Program-made: the position numbers and the translations under genes
Shown here: positions 17,342-26,546 of the stretch, piece after piece
Position numbering within the stretch: the stretch's first letter is position 1
How the letters are laid out: every line of letters begins with the position of its first letter
DNA from: Nitrospira sp.
GTDB lineage: Bacteria > Nitrospirota > Nitrospiria > Nitrospirales > Nitrospiraceae
Assembly (NCBI GenBank): GCA_022226955.1
Contig: CP092079.1
Location: 62,001-126,000, forward strand
Direction of reading: 5' to 3'
DNA length: 64,000 nucleotides
The notes under the pieces: model-generated
What the model saw: the letters and a program-made list of their open reading frames with translations, nothing else
Told to the model about the DNA's origin: nothing
Databases searched by the model: none

Positions 17342-17800
17342 TCAGCGCTTCTCTAGAGCCTTTACTTGCTTAGTCAGTTCGGCGAGTTGAAACAGGATAG
17401 AACTCAGCAATTCATCATGTGAATCGAGACGAGCTTCCACATTCTTGGACGAAGTCCCCAGTTCATCTACTTCGGAGGAGAGGTTTTTCTTAGAACGAGG
17501 GGTGAGGCTATCAATTTGGGCCCTCAGGTCTTGTATCTGATGTAACGCTTGCTCCAGCTGGCCGCGAAGCTGAGGTAACTCCTGTTCCCTCAAGATGGAA
17601 ATCCCCTGGCTCTGCCGCGCGCGTGCCTGCGAGAGCTGATCGTCCTGCTGCTTGAGCTTCTGCTGCAACGCCCGCTCGGTTTGCTTCAAGTCAGCCTGCT
17701 GTGCGACACACCCCGATAATGGAAGGATGGTCAGGACAATCAGGAGCGCAATCCATAGGCGAAGTACTTGGCAGGGTGTGTTTGTTGGGGAAATCTTCAT
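17342..17800 (-). CDS. Coiled-coil lipoprotein
   Basis: About 152 residues with a lipoprotein signal peptide ending in the lipobox LSGC (about residues 29-32). A long glutamine-rich coiled coil follows (LKQTERALQQKLKQQDDQL and onward), then a second helical segment at the C-terminus. The ATG at 17800 follows AAGGA. The Gln-rich heptads recall the trimerising region of YbgF/CpoB, and the next upstream gene encodes a CpoB-like TPR protein, so the pair may work together at the cell envelope. Specific function unknown. It lies within the tRNA-Glu-bounded segment. Confidence 0.65.
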   Translation of the reverse strand: MKISPTNTPCQVLRLWIALLIVLTILPLSGCVAQQADLKQTERALQQKLKQQDDQLSQARARQSQGISILREQELPQLRGQLEQALHQIQDLRAQIDSLTPRSKKNLSSEVDELGTSSKNVEARLDSHDELLSSILFQLAELTKQVKALEKR

Positions 17801-17905
17801 ATTCCGAATCCTTCTTCCAAGTCCTTCCACTTGACTATAGCTTCCTTGCGTGCGGTCAATCAATCAAAGAGAAATGCTGTCCTATTCGGTGTAGTGAGGA
17901 GCGGC

Positions 17906-19198
17906 TCATCGTATTTCAGCAAGCTTGTTCTTTGCGAGCCTGGCCTCATCCGAGGAGGGAAATTCCTCAATAACTCGCTTGAGATATTTCCTGGACTTGA
18001 CCAAATCGCCGATTTTTACCGTGGCCAAACCCAGCCTGTAGAGGGCAGCAGGGACTTTCTCGCTCCCTGGGTATTCCGCGATGAGATACTCGAACGTCGT
18101 CGCGGCGCGTGTATAGTCCTCCGCATTGTATAAGGACTCGCCCAACCAGTAGTGGGCATTTGGCGTCAGAGAGGTTCCGGGAAAATCTTTCGTGAACCGC
18201 TGGAAGCCCACTACAGCCTGACCATACTTCCCGTTCAGAAAATCGTTATACGCGAGATTGAAAGCGGATACGGCAGAGATCCCCTGATTCGGGGTTCTCT
18301 GTAAGGAGCCCGTCTCATCGGTCCTGATGGATGAAACACCTTCAGACCCTACAATCTTTTGCACAGCATCTTGGGTCTCAGGCCTTTGGCTTTGCACGGC
18401 AGCCCGAATCTTTGTCACATACTTCCCCAACTCTCCGTGAGCCGTGAACACTGGTGGCTGAAGGATTTCCATGTAGCGAATCTTGGCTAGTGCCTTCAGG
18501 CTGATTTCGTCTCTCACGATGTCATTCATACTGACTTCGGTAAGAGATCGAACGAGGCGTATGCCTCCAATTGCAATGGCGTTTTGCTTAGCCTTCAACA
18601 GCGCTTGCTCTTTACAGGCCCTTGGTGCAATGTCATCGTGCATGACGCATTCGCCTTCCGTCTCGACGATAACGGGCTTTTTGAGGGTGAGAATCCGAAC
18701 GCCTCGGTTCAAAGTATCAATCTCTAGCGCCAACACTTTCTTTCTAGTCCTCAAGTCTTCGGTTCTCTTTCGATCTTCGTCAAGTTCCTTGGTGAGGGGT
18801 ATGGCTTCATTCTCCTTCTGGTTCTGCAATACGGTGGCGGTTCTATAGTCCTGATGAAGAACTTCTAGTCGTTGGTCCTCCACTAGTCCTGGATTCGACA
18901 AGGCAATATCGAGCAGGTGCTTGGCCTTCTGTGTGCTGAGCTTGAGCCCTTCTAATGCAATGTTTATTGGGGCAAGTCGCCGCTCTAACTCTGCAATTAC
19001 AGCTTGGTTCTTATTGGCCTCGTCCTCGATTGGGCCTCTGTTTTTCCCTTTGAGTTGAGACAATTCCCTAGCCTGATGAATTTGACGGTCGAAATCGGCA
19101 ATCTCTCGCTCGATCTCAGCAAATTGGGCATACACAGGTACGGCTATCAGCGAGAAAGTCCAAGCCGTGAAGCCCCAAATAGAATAGAAATAATTCAC
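17906..19198 (-). CDS. CpoB/YbgF-like TPR periplasmic protein with long coiled-coil N-terminus
   Basis: A 430-residue protein with a signal sequence (about 8-25) and a coiled-coil region (about 26-180). A Cys-containing middle segment (ECVMHDDIAPRACKEQALLKAKQNAIAIGG) recalls lipoprotein/FlgO-like domains. The C-terminus has TPR units (AFNLAYNDFLNGKYGQAVVGF, NAHYWLGESLYNAEDY, ALYRLGLATVKIGD) matching the Tol-Pal-associated CpoB family. The start is GTG at 19198, with only a weak ribosome site. Base composition is visibly AT-richer than surrounding genes, consistent with transfer. Envelope role inferred. Confidence 0.7.
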   Translation of the reverse strand: MNYFYSIWGFTAWTFSLIAVPVYAQFAEIEREIADFDRQIHQARELSQLKGKNRGPIEDEANKNQAVIAELERRLAPINIALEGLKLSTQKAKHLLDIALSNPGLVEDQRLEVLHQDYRTATVLQNQKENEAIPLTKELDEDRKRTEDLRTRKKVLALEIDTLNRGVRILTLKKPVIVETEGECVMHDDIAPRACKEQALLKAKQNAIAIGGIRLVRSLTEVSMNDIVRDEISLKALAKIRYMEILQPPVFTAHGELGKYVTKIRAAVQSQRPETQDAVQKIVGSEGVSSIRTDETGSLQRTPNQGISAVSAFNLAYNDFLNGKYGQAVVGFQRFTKDFPGTSLTPNAHYWLGESLYNAEDYTRAATTFEYLIAEYPGSEKVPAALYRLGLATVKIGDLVKSRKYLKRVIEEFPSSDEARLAKNKLAEIR

Positions 19199-19447
19199 GC
19201 CGATACGATATCTCCAGAATGGTGTAATAGTACATACTCCTTATGAGGGTAGATACCAGCAGTGAGTGAGAATCGGAGACATGCTGGATTTCCGACTCGC
19301 GGCTGCGAACTGGGGCGGATTTTAGAAGATCCGTGAACCCGTTGAGGTGTGGACAGAAGCAGTTGAAGCTTACTCAGCGTTTTCGGAATGCCGTTGATTG
19401 ACGCGATCCCGAAATGCTTCAGGCCTTGCGCTGGGGCAGCGTCTCAA

Positions 19448-19681
19448 CTACAGGGTGCGCGCGCAGAGGACTTCGTCTTGGCGGAGGGCTTCGATGGCGG
19501 AAACGGACACGCTAGTGACGGCTATTGTATCGCCTAGCGCGTTAAAGACTTCGATGGAATACCCCTCTGTGCCGTCAGAGGCCACGTGACGATCCACCAG
19601 TTTCACGATGTCGCCACGACGGAGGCGATGCTCTGGGACATCGCACTTCAACGCCACATCCGTGTAGAGCTCAAACGTCAT
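19448..19681 (-). CDS. DUF4926-like small protein
   Basis: A 77-residue protein with the pattern VALKCDVPEHRLRRGDIVKLVD followed by EGYSIEVFNALGDTIAV, which resembles the DUF4926 family of small SH3-like beta proteins. It overlaps the upstream gene by four bases (ATGA), implying a translationally coupled pair. The biochemical function of DUF4926 is not known to me; a toxin-antitoxin-like role is possible because such pairs are common in accessory regions. Confidence 0.6.
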   Translation of the reverse strand: MTFELYTDVALKCDVPEHRLRRGDIVKLVDRHVASDGTEGYSIEVFNALGDTIAVTSVSVSAIEALRQDEVLCARTL

Positions 19682-20082
19682 TCGATCCTCCGCTTATCTG
19701 GAATCAGTGTAACGAACTTCGTAATGCCCGACAAGCTTTCTGTCATCCAAATGGTCCGTACGGCCAACGCCACGCCGTTTGGGCCGGACAGCATGCCTCG
19801 GATTTCATAGTACTGACCGAATGTATTCGATTCCAGTCGCTGGGCTTCTAATGGCAGAAGTTGGTCACGCAAGTCTCGCAACAAGTAGTCCACGCTAGCC
19901 TGCCCGTATCCTGCTCGTGCCAGAAACGCCGATTTATCGCCGCGCGCTTGCGGTAATAGCAAGTACCTCGTCAGCTTTTCTTCGGCAATGGTGGCATCCA
20001 GAGGTAGCCTCACGTACCTTCGCCTTCGCATAGCGCACATGATCCACCGCATAGACTCCAAGTTGGATGAAGCCTCATCCAT
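19678..20082 (-). CDS. DUF6883-like protein
   Basis: A 134-residue protein with the core EEKLTRYLLLPQARGDKSAFLARAGYGQASVDYLLRDL, which resembles DUF6883; the C-terminal half is beta-rich. The true start may be an internal Met about 17 residues in (MRRRRYVRL), since the family core begins shortly after. It is coupled to the DUF4926-like gene by a four-base overlap. Function unknown. Confidence 0.55.
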   Translation of the reverse strand: MDEASSNLESMRWIMCAMRRRRYVRLPLDATIAEEKLTRYLLLPQARGDKSAFLARAGYGQASVDYLLRDLRDQLLPLEAQRLESNTFGQYYEIRGMLSGPNGVALAVRTIWMTESLSGITKFVTLIPDKRRIE

Positions 20083-20222
20083 TGCCTCCGTTGCCTCTCC
20101 CCCCTGCTTGCTGAACTCGTACTAGGTTAGCTCCCACTTCGCGAGATCCTGATTCAGCCGCCAGCTCTCTCGACCATTCGGGCTTGCTCCATCGAGCGCC
20201 GCATCCACTCGTGAATCTTCTG

Positions 20223-20963
20223 CTATGGGACCGGCACCAATTGATCGACGTATTTGCTGAACGAGTCGTATTCCGATGCCGTCTTGCCCGACAGAAAATC
20301 CGCCATCATGCTGCCAAACACGATGCGAACGGCATCTTCAAGGTACACCGGTTCCTGCTCAACGCCTTCGTCTTCCACTTCTGCCTCGGCCAAGGAAGCC
20401 CACAGCAATTCGCCGGTTTCGGCGTCCCACAGTTGCACTGACAACTTTGCGTTGCTCGACCGCGTATGCACGAGTCGTATATCGGCGAAACTCCATCGGT
20501 TCGTCATGGATTGCGAGAAGGCCACCACATACGGTTGAAACACATAGCGTGCGCCGATGGCCGATGCCACCTTCTGAAGCGGATTGCGGCTGAGAATGTG
20601 GCCATGCAAGGCATCCGCCCTCAACCGCATATAGTCATCCACCGCACCGTTCGTGTTGATCCGCGTAAACACATCTCTCGTGTCAATGAGCTTGGCTTGG
20701 GGGGCTGCCTGCTTCACGACCTGCGTCAGCATGGCACTGATGCCGATTTCTGCCCCACCAAGCCCGGAACCAAGTGCGCCCAGGACAGCAACCGGCGCTT
20801 GCGCGAGCATCTCCTTATTAGCCGCAGGGGCAGGAACCGTTGAGTTGGTCCGGACGTACCACCCATAGACTGAACTGGAGCAACCAGCCGAAACCACCCA
20901 TGCGATCAGCAGGAGACCCACGGCAAACCGCTTGCCGCACAGGGGGCTATGAGCTCGACGCAT
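20223..20963 (-). CDS. Putative lipoprotein of unknown function
   Basis: About 246 residues with a lipoprotein signal peptide (FAVGLLLIAWVVSAGC, lipobox SAGC). A mixed alpha/beta domain contains APVAVLGALGSGLGGAEIGI, IGARYVFQPYVVAFSQSM and SVQLWDAETGELLWASLAEAEV. The last segment resembles secreted proteins of the CsgG/LpoB type, which carry the phrase 'wda.tGe.lw'. A GAAAGGAG site places the start at 20963. It is the island gene nearest to the tRNA-Glu. Function not assigned. Confidence 0.65.
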   Translation of the reverse strand: MRRAHSPLCGKRFAVGLLLIAWVVSAGCSSSVYGWYVRTNSTVPAPAANKEMLAQAPVAVLGALGSGLGGAEIGISAMLTQVVKQAAPQAKLIDTRDVFTRINTNGAVDDYMRLRADALHGHILSRNPLQKVASAIGARYVFQPYVVAFSQSMTNRWSFADIRLVHTRSSNAKLSVQLWDAETGELLWASLAEAEVEDEGVEQEPVYLEDAVRIVFGSMMADFLSGKTASEYDSFSKYVDQLVPVP

Positions 20964-21272
20964 AGCTACTCCTTTCCGAAACCATGGCCGCACAGGGATT
21001 GCCAGACCGCTCACATTGCACAGCACGCGCATGGTCCATTCCATAGATTACAAGTCGCAGACGCACTATCCTCACACTTCAAGACCGGCGACGCGGCAGA
21101 GCAACCGAGAGGAATTTAGATGCGCATCCTAGTTATCTGAGACAGAGAGCACAAGATGCAGCCACAAACGCATCCGTTGCGCAAATGGTCACGCCGCCTG
21201 TGAAAGCGGTCGCGCCGAGGACTGGAAAGGATATCTGACGGTTGTGCCAACTCTATGGACGGATGATCGCGG

Positions 21273-21349
21273 TGGTGGTCCCAACGGGATTTGAACCCGT
21301 GTTTAAGCCTTGAGAGGGCTCCGTCCTGACCAGGCTAGACGATGGGACC
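21273..21349 (-). tRNA. tRNA-Glu (anticodon CUC)
   Basis: The minus strand folds as a complete cloverleaf. The acceptor stem GGTCCCA pairs with TGGGACC, the D-stem GTCT with GGAC, the anticodon stem GAGCC with GGCTT, and the T-stem ACGGG with CCCGT. The anticodon loop is CTCTCAA, giving anticodon CUC for codon GAG. The discriminator is A, and the 3' CCA is encoded. The gene marks one edge of a putative genomic island. Confidence 0.93.
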
Positions 21350-21702
21350 ATCCGGGGCATATCGACGAACTGAAAGCTGCGCCCGTTGAGAAAAGATGAA
21401 GCACACACCTGCAGACCGCCAAATCGAGGCTGGAACGGTATCACAGAGACTTTCTGGTTTGCAAACACACCCGAAGCACCCACGCACAGACCTCGCTTTA
21501 TGAACGCGCCCAGTGACGAGAGAAGGCACAGTTACACTCCTCGGGCCGATTCAGACATCGCCAGATCCATACCGAGCACTCATATTTCTCCCATTTTCTC
21601 ATAAGGAAGCCTTGACAGAGGGGGCACGCAAAGCCTAGCCTTTTCCCTTCCAATCACGCTGTACATACACCCATCTGAAGATAGGCAGGAACGAGGGGCA
21701 CG
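21350..21702. other. Intergenic region between tRNA-Glu and the next gene
   Basis: About 350 bases without a convincing gene. A TTGACA at 21612-21617 could be a -35 element for the gene at 21703, but the sequence 17-18 bases later (TAGCCT) is a weak -10. Short frames here are uninterpretable. No repeat or RNA structure stood out. Confidence 0.4.
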
Positions 21703-22239
21703 ATGTCGGAATCGCTTGGTTTCCAACGCACTATCGGCACTTCCATGGCCGATCCAATCGAGACAGAATCCGCACGGCAAGGCCTCGAGCTACTCATCGG
21801 ATCAAATAAGTTTCGCAACACCAACGGCGTCGTTCGGATCCAAGGGAAAGAACAGCTGTTTTTGGAGTCGAAACCAGAGCAGGGCATGCTCTTCGTGACA
21901 ATCGATCTGTACAGCGACGCGGGCGCGCGCATTGGCCATCTTCGCCGCAATGTCTTGGCGCTCAATCCGGCCGATCAATTCAGCGTCGATGTGCATCGCG
22001 CGGACGACAGCCTGCCCGCCGGCCTGCCGTGGATCCGCGTGACCGATCAATCCACGGGCCACACCGTGCTGGAAGTCTGCGTCGTGGCGCACAAGAAAAT
22101 CCATGTGGCGCTGGGGAAATTCTATTCGCATAAAGGAATTCTCGTGGACATCACGCCCCACTACTGCCGCATTGGATCCGGCACCACCCTCTTCGGTAAC
22201 GTCAGCGAAAACAAAGGCGGACCAGCGGTGCTCGGCTGA
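21703..22239 (+). CDS. Hypothetical protein
   Basis: A 178-residue soluble protein with no signal peptide or membrane segment. It contains a beta-rich middle (EQLFLESKPEQGMLFVTIDLY, IGHLRRNVLALN) and ends with YSHKGILVDITPHYCRIGS and a short Gly-rich tail. I do not recognise the family. The frame, length and codon use look genuine. It precedes a DUF6941-like gene and glnS on the same strand. Confidence 0.6.
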   Translation: MSESLGFQRTIGTSMADPIETESARQGLELLIGSNKFRNTNGVVRIQGKEQLFLESKPEQGMLFVTIDLYSDAGARIGHLRRNVLALNPADQFSVDVHRADDSLPAGLPWIRVTDQSTGHTVLEVCVVAHKKIHVALGKFYSHKGILVDITPHYCRIGSGTTLFGNVSENKGGPAVLG

Positions 22240-22342
22240 GGCTGGCCCGACTCCATTCGCATGGACGCCTTATCCTCCGGTTCCGCAGCATCCCCTCGCG
22301 ATTTGGAAGAGTCCTTTGAGAATCGCCCCCTCATCTCGTAGA

Positions 22343-22786
22343 ATGACATTCATGCCGGACATCCACACACCCAGCGTGCAGGCCTTCTTGGTCTGTGACC
22401 AAGTCATTGAAGACAGTCAGACCAAGAAGAAAAGCCTCATCGGCCTCTTCACTCATTTGCAGGCCGCCTCCTTCCCCTTTCAGCACAATCAGATGGGCCT
22501 CTATTTCTGCCTCACCGACGCCGAAGGCACCTACCATTTCGAGATCGACCTGGCGTACATCAACACCGAACAGTTGGTCTGCCGCGCCGCCCTCCCCAAT
22601 ATCGTCATCGTCGACCGGTTGCAGATCTCCGATTTCGGCATCAATATTCCCGCCCTGGTGTTTCCCACTCCAGGCCGGTACGAATTCCGGCTCCGGCTGG
22701 ATGGCCACCTCATCGCGCAAAAAGACTTCAACGTCATTCACATGGCCTCCCGCACGGCCCCTGAGTCTTCCGAACCGCTTTCCTAA
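22343..22786 (+). CDS. DUF6941-like protein
   Basis: About 147 residues. The N-terminal FLVCDQVIEDSQTKKKSLIGLFTHLQA followed by a beta-sandwich-like region (YFCLTDAEGTYHFEIDL, FPTPGRYEFRLRLDGHLIA) fits the DUF6941 family, a small all-beta protein of unknown role. An in-frame ATG at 22352 is an alternative start; neither has a strong ribosome site. The longer frame from 22103 overlaps the previous gene and is not supported. Confidence 0.6.
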   Translation: MTFMPDIHTPSVQAFLVCDQVIEDSQTKKKSLIGLFTHLQAASFPFQHNQMGLYFCLTDAEGTYHFEIDLAYINTEQLVCRAALPNIVIVDRLQISDFGINIPALVFPTPGRYEFRLRLDGHLIAQKDFNVIHMASRTAPESSEPLS

Positions 22787-22894
22787 ATCCGATGCCCCTG
22801 CATCCCCGTTTCTCGCGCACACCGGACTGTGGTACAACTACGCCCATTCTCATGCGCCAACCTCTCAACTGTCCGCACCGTGAGCACACAACCG

Positions 22895-24595
22895 ATGACT
22901 GAACCGACCTCGACAGGGCCTTCGGATTTCATTCGCGAGATCATCGCCGCCGATCAAGCCGCCGGAAAGCACAACGGCCACGTCGTCACCCGCTTTCCGC
23001 CGGAACCGAACGGCTACCTCCATATCGGCCATGCGAAATCCATTTGCCTCAATTTCGGCATCGCCAATGAAAATCCCGGCGGCGCCTGCCACCTGCGCTT
23101 CGACGACACCAACCCCACGACAGAAGACCCGGAATTCGTCGAGTCCATTCAAGACGACGTGCGCTGGCTGGGGTTTGACTGGCACGGTAACTTGTTTTAC
23201 GCCTCGGACTATTTCGAGCACCTCTACGAACGCGCCGTCGGCTTGATAAAAAAAGACCGCGCCTATGTCGACAGCCTGACGGCCGATCAGATGCGCGAGT
23301 ATCGAGGCACCCTCACCGAGCCCGGCACCAACAGCCCATACCGAACCAGATCGGTCGAGGAAAACCTGGATCTGTTTCGCCGGATGCGGGCAGGCGAATT
23401 CCCCGACGGCGCGCATGTCCTACGGGCCAAGATCGACATGGCATCGCCGAACATCAATCTGCGCGATCCCGTGCTCTACCGCATCCGTCATGCCGCCCAC
23501 TACCGGACCGGCACCGCGTGGAACATCTATCCGGCGTACGACTACGCCCACCCGCTGTCGGACGCCATCGAAGGCATTACGCATTCGCTCTGCACCTTGG
23601 AATTTGAAGACCACCGCCCGCTGTACGACTGGGTGGTCGCCGAATCAGGAGCAGTCCACCGTCCCAGACAAATCGAATTCGCCCGGCTGAACCTGACCTT
23701 CGCCGTCATGAGCAAACGCAGGCTTCTGGAGCTGGTGACCAAGAAATTGGTCGCGGGCTGGGACGACCCCCGTCTTCCCACAATCAAGGGATTGCGGCGG
23801 CGCGGCTATACGGCTGAAGCAATTCGCGCCTTTTGCGAGCACATCGGCGTGTCCAAACGCGATGCGATTGTGGAGATGCAACTGCTCGAATTCTTCATTC
23901 GCGAAGACTTGAACAAGCGGTCGCCACGCGTGATGGCCGTCTTGAACCCGCTCAAGGTCGTCATTGAAAACTACTCCGAGGGAACGACCGAGGACATGGA
24001 GGCCGTCAACAATCCCGAAGATCCGACAGCCGGAACTCGTCGCGTGCCCTTCTCGCGCGTGCTGTATATCGAACAAGACGACTTCCGCGAAGATCCGCCC
24101 AAGCAATTCTTTCGCCTGGCGCCCGGACGCGAAGTCCGCCTGCGTTATGCCTATATCATCAAATGCACCGGCGTCGTGAAAGATCCGCAGACCGGCGCCA
24201 TCATCGAACTGCGCTGCACTTATGATCCCGACACCAAGAGCGGGTCGTCCCAAGAACAGCGCAAGGTCAAAGCCACCATTCACTGGGTATCGGCCGCGCA
24301 CGCCGTCCCAGCCGAAGTGCGCCTGTACAATTCGCTCTTGACGACCGACTTGACGAAAGCGTCTCCGGACCAGGACTGGACACAGTCGCTTAATCCACAG
24401 TCGCTTGAGCGATTGACCGGATGCCTGGTCGAACCCAGCTTGAAACAAGCGCCAATCGGCGCGCGCTATCAATTTGAGCGAACCGGCTACTTCTGTGTCG
24501 ATCCGGACAGCTCACCGAGCTGCCTGGTCTTCAATCGAACCGTGTCTTTAAAAGACGCCTGGGCTAAGATCGAGAAGGGACAAAAATCCGGCTAG
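22895..24595 (+). CDS. glnS: Glutaminyl-tRNA synthetase
   Basis: A class I aminoacyl-tRNA synthetase of about 566 residues that charges tRNA-Gln with glutamine. It shows [18 protein letters not shown] (HIGH at 43-46), the GlnRS-typical [18 protein letters not shown], the KMSKS-equivalent VMSKRRL, and the two-barrel anticodon-binding C-terminus ([22 protein letters not shown]). GlnRS is patchily distributed in bacteria and replaces the GatCAB amidation route. A GTG at 22880 is an alternative start. Two tRNA-Gln genes and gltX occur about 9-11 kb downstream. Confidence 0.95.
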   Translation: MTEPTSTGPSDFIREIIAADQAAGKHNGHVVTRFPPEPNGYLHIGHAKSICLNFGIANENPGGACHLRFDDTNPTTEDPEFVESIQDDVRWLGFDWHGNLFYASDYFEHLYERAVGLIKKDRAYVDSLTADQMREYRGTLTEPGTNSPYRTRSVEENLDLFRRMRAGEFPDGAHVLRAKIDMASPNINLRDPVLYRIRHAAHYRTGTAWNIYPAYDYAHPLSDAIEGITHSLCTLEFEDHRPLYDWVVAESGAVHRPRQIEFARLNLTFAVMSKRRLLELVTKKLVAGWDDPRLPTIKGLRRRGYTAEAIRAFCEHIGVSKRDAIVEMQLLEFFIREDLNKRSPRVMAVLNPLKVVIENYSEGTTEDMEAVNNPEDPTAGTRRVPFSRVLYIEQDDFREDPPKQFFRLAPGREVRLRYAYIIKCTGVVKDPQTGAIIELRCTYDPDTKSGSSQEQRKVKATIHWVSAAHAVPAEVRLYNSLLTTDLTKASPDQDWTQSLNPQSLERLTGCLVEPSLKQAPIGARYQFERTGYFCVDPDSSPSCLVFNRTVSLKDAWAKIEKGQKSG

Positions 24596-24773
24596 CTTTC
24601 GTTTCCTTTTCTCCTTCGCTATCGCCTTCTTCCCGATCTCATCGTCTTGAGGCGGGTTTTCGAATATTACTTCAAACAGATGCGCCCCTGGTCTACGCTG
24701 TCCTCAGCACTGAATCCGCTCACCGAGACTCACCGTGAGCCATGCGCTACTCATTCACCACCGGAAGGCCGTC

Positions 24774-25103
24774 ATGATCGAGTGCCGCGAACATCGTCGC
24801 ATTCCCGTCGAACTCCAAGTCTTCTTCTCCTCAACGAATCGGACCGAGATTCGCGAAGGCACCATGTTCGACCTCTCCGCCGGTGGCTGCGCCGTAACCA
24901 GCATGGCGCCGATCGATCCTGGGGCAGGGCTTCGCCTCCTCATTCGGGCCACCGATCTCGGCTCGCCGATTACCGTCCACTCAGCCGCCGTCCGCTGGGC
25001 CAACCATGGTGAATTCGGCGTCGAGTTCTTGAATCTGTCCGACCTGGATCGCAGCCGCCTGCAACGGTTTCTGCGTGTCACCGCACCGCCGTCCCATTCC
25101 TAG
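24774..25103 (+). CDS. PilZ-domain protein (probable c-di-GMP receptor)
   Basis: A 109-residue single-domain PilZ protein. The two c-di-GMP-binding motifs are visible: EHRRIP (variant of RxxxR) near the N-terminus and DLSAGGCAV (D/NxSxxG) about 20 residues later. The strands VHSAAVRWANHGEFGVEFLNLSD complete the barrel. GGAAGG precedes the ATG at 24774. It could couple c-di-GMP to envelope or exopolysaccharide functions, but the target is unknown. Confidence 0.82.
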   Translation: MIECREHRRIPVELQVFFSSTNRTEIREGTMFDLSAGGCAVTSMAPIDPGAGLRLLIRATDLGSPITVHSAAVRWANHGEFGVEFLNLSDLDRSRLQRFLRVTAPPSHS

Positions 25104-25157
25104 CCGCGCCCTCACTCCTCTTGCCTACCCAAGCCGGGCGCATGATAGACTTCCGGC

Positions 25158-25367
25158 ATGACATGCCCGATTTGCCGAGCTCCCACCGAATGGAAAGACA
25201 ATCGCTGGCGTCCCTTCTGTTCAGAACGTTGTCAGCTCACGGACCTGGGCACCTGGGCGACGGGAGGCTATCGCATCCCAGGAACACCGCTGACAATCGG
25301 CCCTGACAGCCTGATAGATGAAGAGCCGGACGCAGCGCCGACCGAATCCATCAGCCCAGACAATTGA
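25158..25367 (+). CDS. yacG: YacG-type zinc-finger protein (DNA gyrase inhibitor family)
   Basis: A 69-residue protein with the YacG knuckle: CPIC at residues 3-6 and CSERC at about 21-25, followed by LTDLGTWATGGYRIPG. E. coli YacG binds zinc and inhibits gyrase. The C-terminal acidic tail is typical. Its 3' end overlaps the 3' end of the convergent DUF1501 gene by 17 bases. Confidence 0.88.
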   Translation: MTCPICRAPTEWKDNRWRPFCSERCQLTDLGTWATGGYRIPGTPLTIGPDSLIDEEPDAAPTESISPDN

Positions 25368-26535
25368 TCGCCGGATATTCTTGCCCCACGATCTCAGAGC
25401 CCGAAACCTCCCACCACGATTGCATCACCGTGGCATACAGGCTCCGGTAATCGACCCGGTATTTCAGATCCCCTTCCTGGAGGTCGCTCAGCGACGGCGG
25501 ACTTCCGTACAATCCACCCTTCACAGAACCGCCTAGGAACAGATGCGGAGCCGCCGTGCCATGGTCCGTTCCGGCACTGGCATTCTCACCGACCCGCCGT
25601 CCGAATTCTGAATAGGTCATCAGCAAGACACGATCCCATAATCCAGCCTGTACCATGGCCTGACGAAACGCGACCAGCCCTTCGGCCAGCTCCTTCAACA
25701 ACCGCTCATGATGCCCCAGCTGACCGGCATGAGTATCGAACCCCGTCTGCGAAACTTTGATGACGGCCACCGGCACCTTCGCGGTCAACAGCTGCGCGGC
25801 CGTTTCGAGCTGGCGTCCAATCGGCGACGACGGAAAGATCGTTTGCAACGGCGCGGCCTGTTGCAAACGCGCCGCCAGATCGCCGGCTGCGTGGGTGAGT
25901 TCTCGTTGGACCTGGAGAATATGCGCTAGAGCTCGATTCGGACTCGCTTGCTCCACGGCCTTCACCAGACCGGCCTGCTGGAGAAACTGTTGCGGGTCGT
26001 TCAGCGCAATCGTCCGAACCGTTTTTCCACTCAACGGCCCGCCATCTCGCTGGCCAAGGAGAATTCCGTCGGCGGCAAACTCCGCCGGCAATGGATGCGC
26101 CTCGAACAACCGAGCCAGCCAGCCCTCATCCAGAACCTGCCCGCTGGCCGACGCCGTGTCCCAAATTTCGATGGACCGGAAGTGCGACCGGTTCGGATCG
26201 GGATACCCGACCCCCTGCACAATCGCCAATTCCTTTCCTTGCCAGACGCCCATAAGCGGCTCCAGCGCATCGTGCAAGCCAACCGACAGCGACAGCTGAA
26301 GCACCCGCTCGCGGGAAATCGCCAGGCGCGGCCGGGCTTGGTAATACCGCTCGTCGGCATAGGGCACGAGGGTGTTCAGCCCATCGTTGCCTCCATGCAA
26401 TTCAACCAGGACCAGCATGCGATCCCAGCGGCCTCGCACCGGCGCGGGCGACGCCGCGAACAGGTCGAACGGCCGCGGGGCCAGCCACAAGAGTGGCAGC
26501 GTCGCAGCAAGTTTCAACAAGTCTCGACGCAGCAT
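25351..26535 (-). CDS. DUF1501 protein with twin-arginine-like signal
   Basis: About 394 residues of the DUF1501 family, secreted proteins with a sulfatase/phosphatase-like fold. The N-terminus MLRRDLLKLAATLPLLWLA is a Tat-like signal. Family motifs follow: VLVELHGGNDGLNTLVPYAD, SHFRSIEIWDTA, QTGFDTHAGQLGHH and TYSEFGRRVGENASAGTDHGTAAPH. GAGGGGG precedes the ATG at 26535. It follows the DUF1800 gene by 11 bases, a pairing conserved in many bacteria. The substrate is unknown. Confidence 0.88.
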   Translation of the reverse strand: MLRRDLLKLAATLPLLWLAPRPFDLFAASPAPVRGRWDRMLVLVELHGGNDGLNTLVPYADERYYQARPRLAISRERVLQLSLSVGLHDALEPLMGVWQGKELAIVQGVGYPDPNRSHFRSIEIWDTASASGQVLDEGWLARLFEAHPLPAEFAADGILLGQRDGGPLSGKTVRTIALNDPQQFLQQAGLVKAVEQASPNRALAHILQVQRELTHAAGDLAARLQQAAPLQTIFPSSPIGRQLETAAQLLTAKVPVAVIKVSQTGFDTHAGQLGHHERLLKELAEGLVAFRQAMVQAGLWDRVLLMTYSEFGRRVGENASAGTDHGTAAPHLFLGGSVKGGLYGSPPSLSDLQEGDLKYRVDYRSLYATVMQSWWEVSGSEIVGQEYPAINCLG

Positions 26536-26546
26536 CTCTCGCCCCC

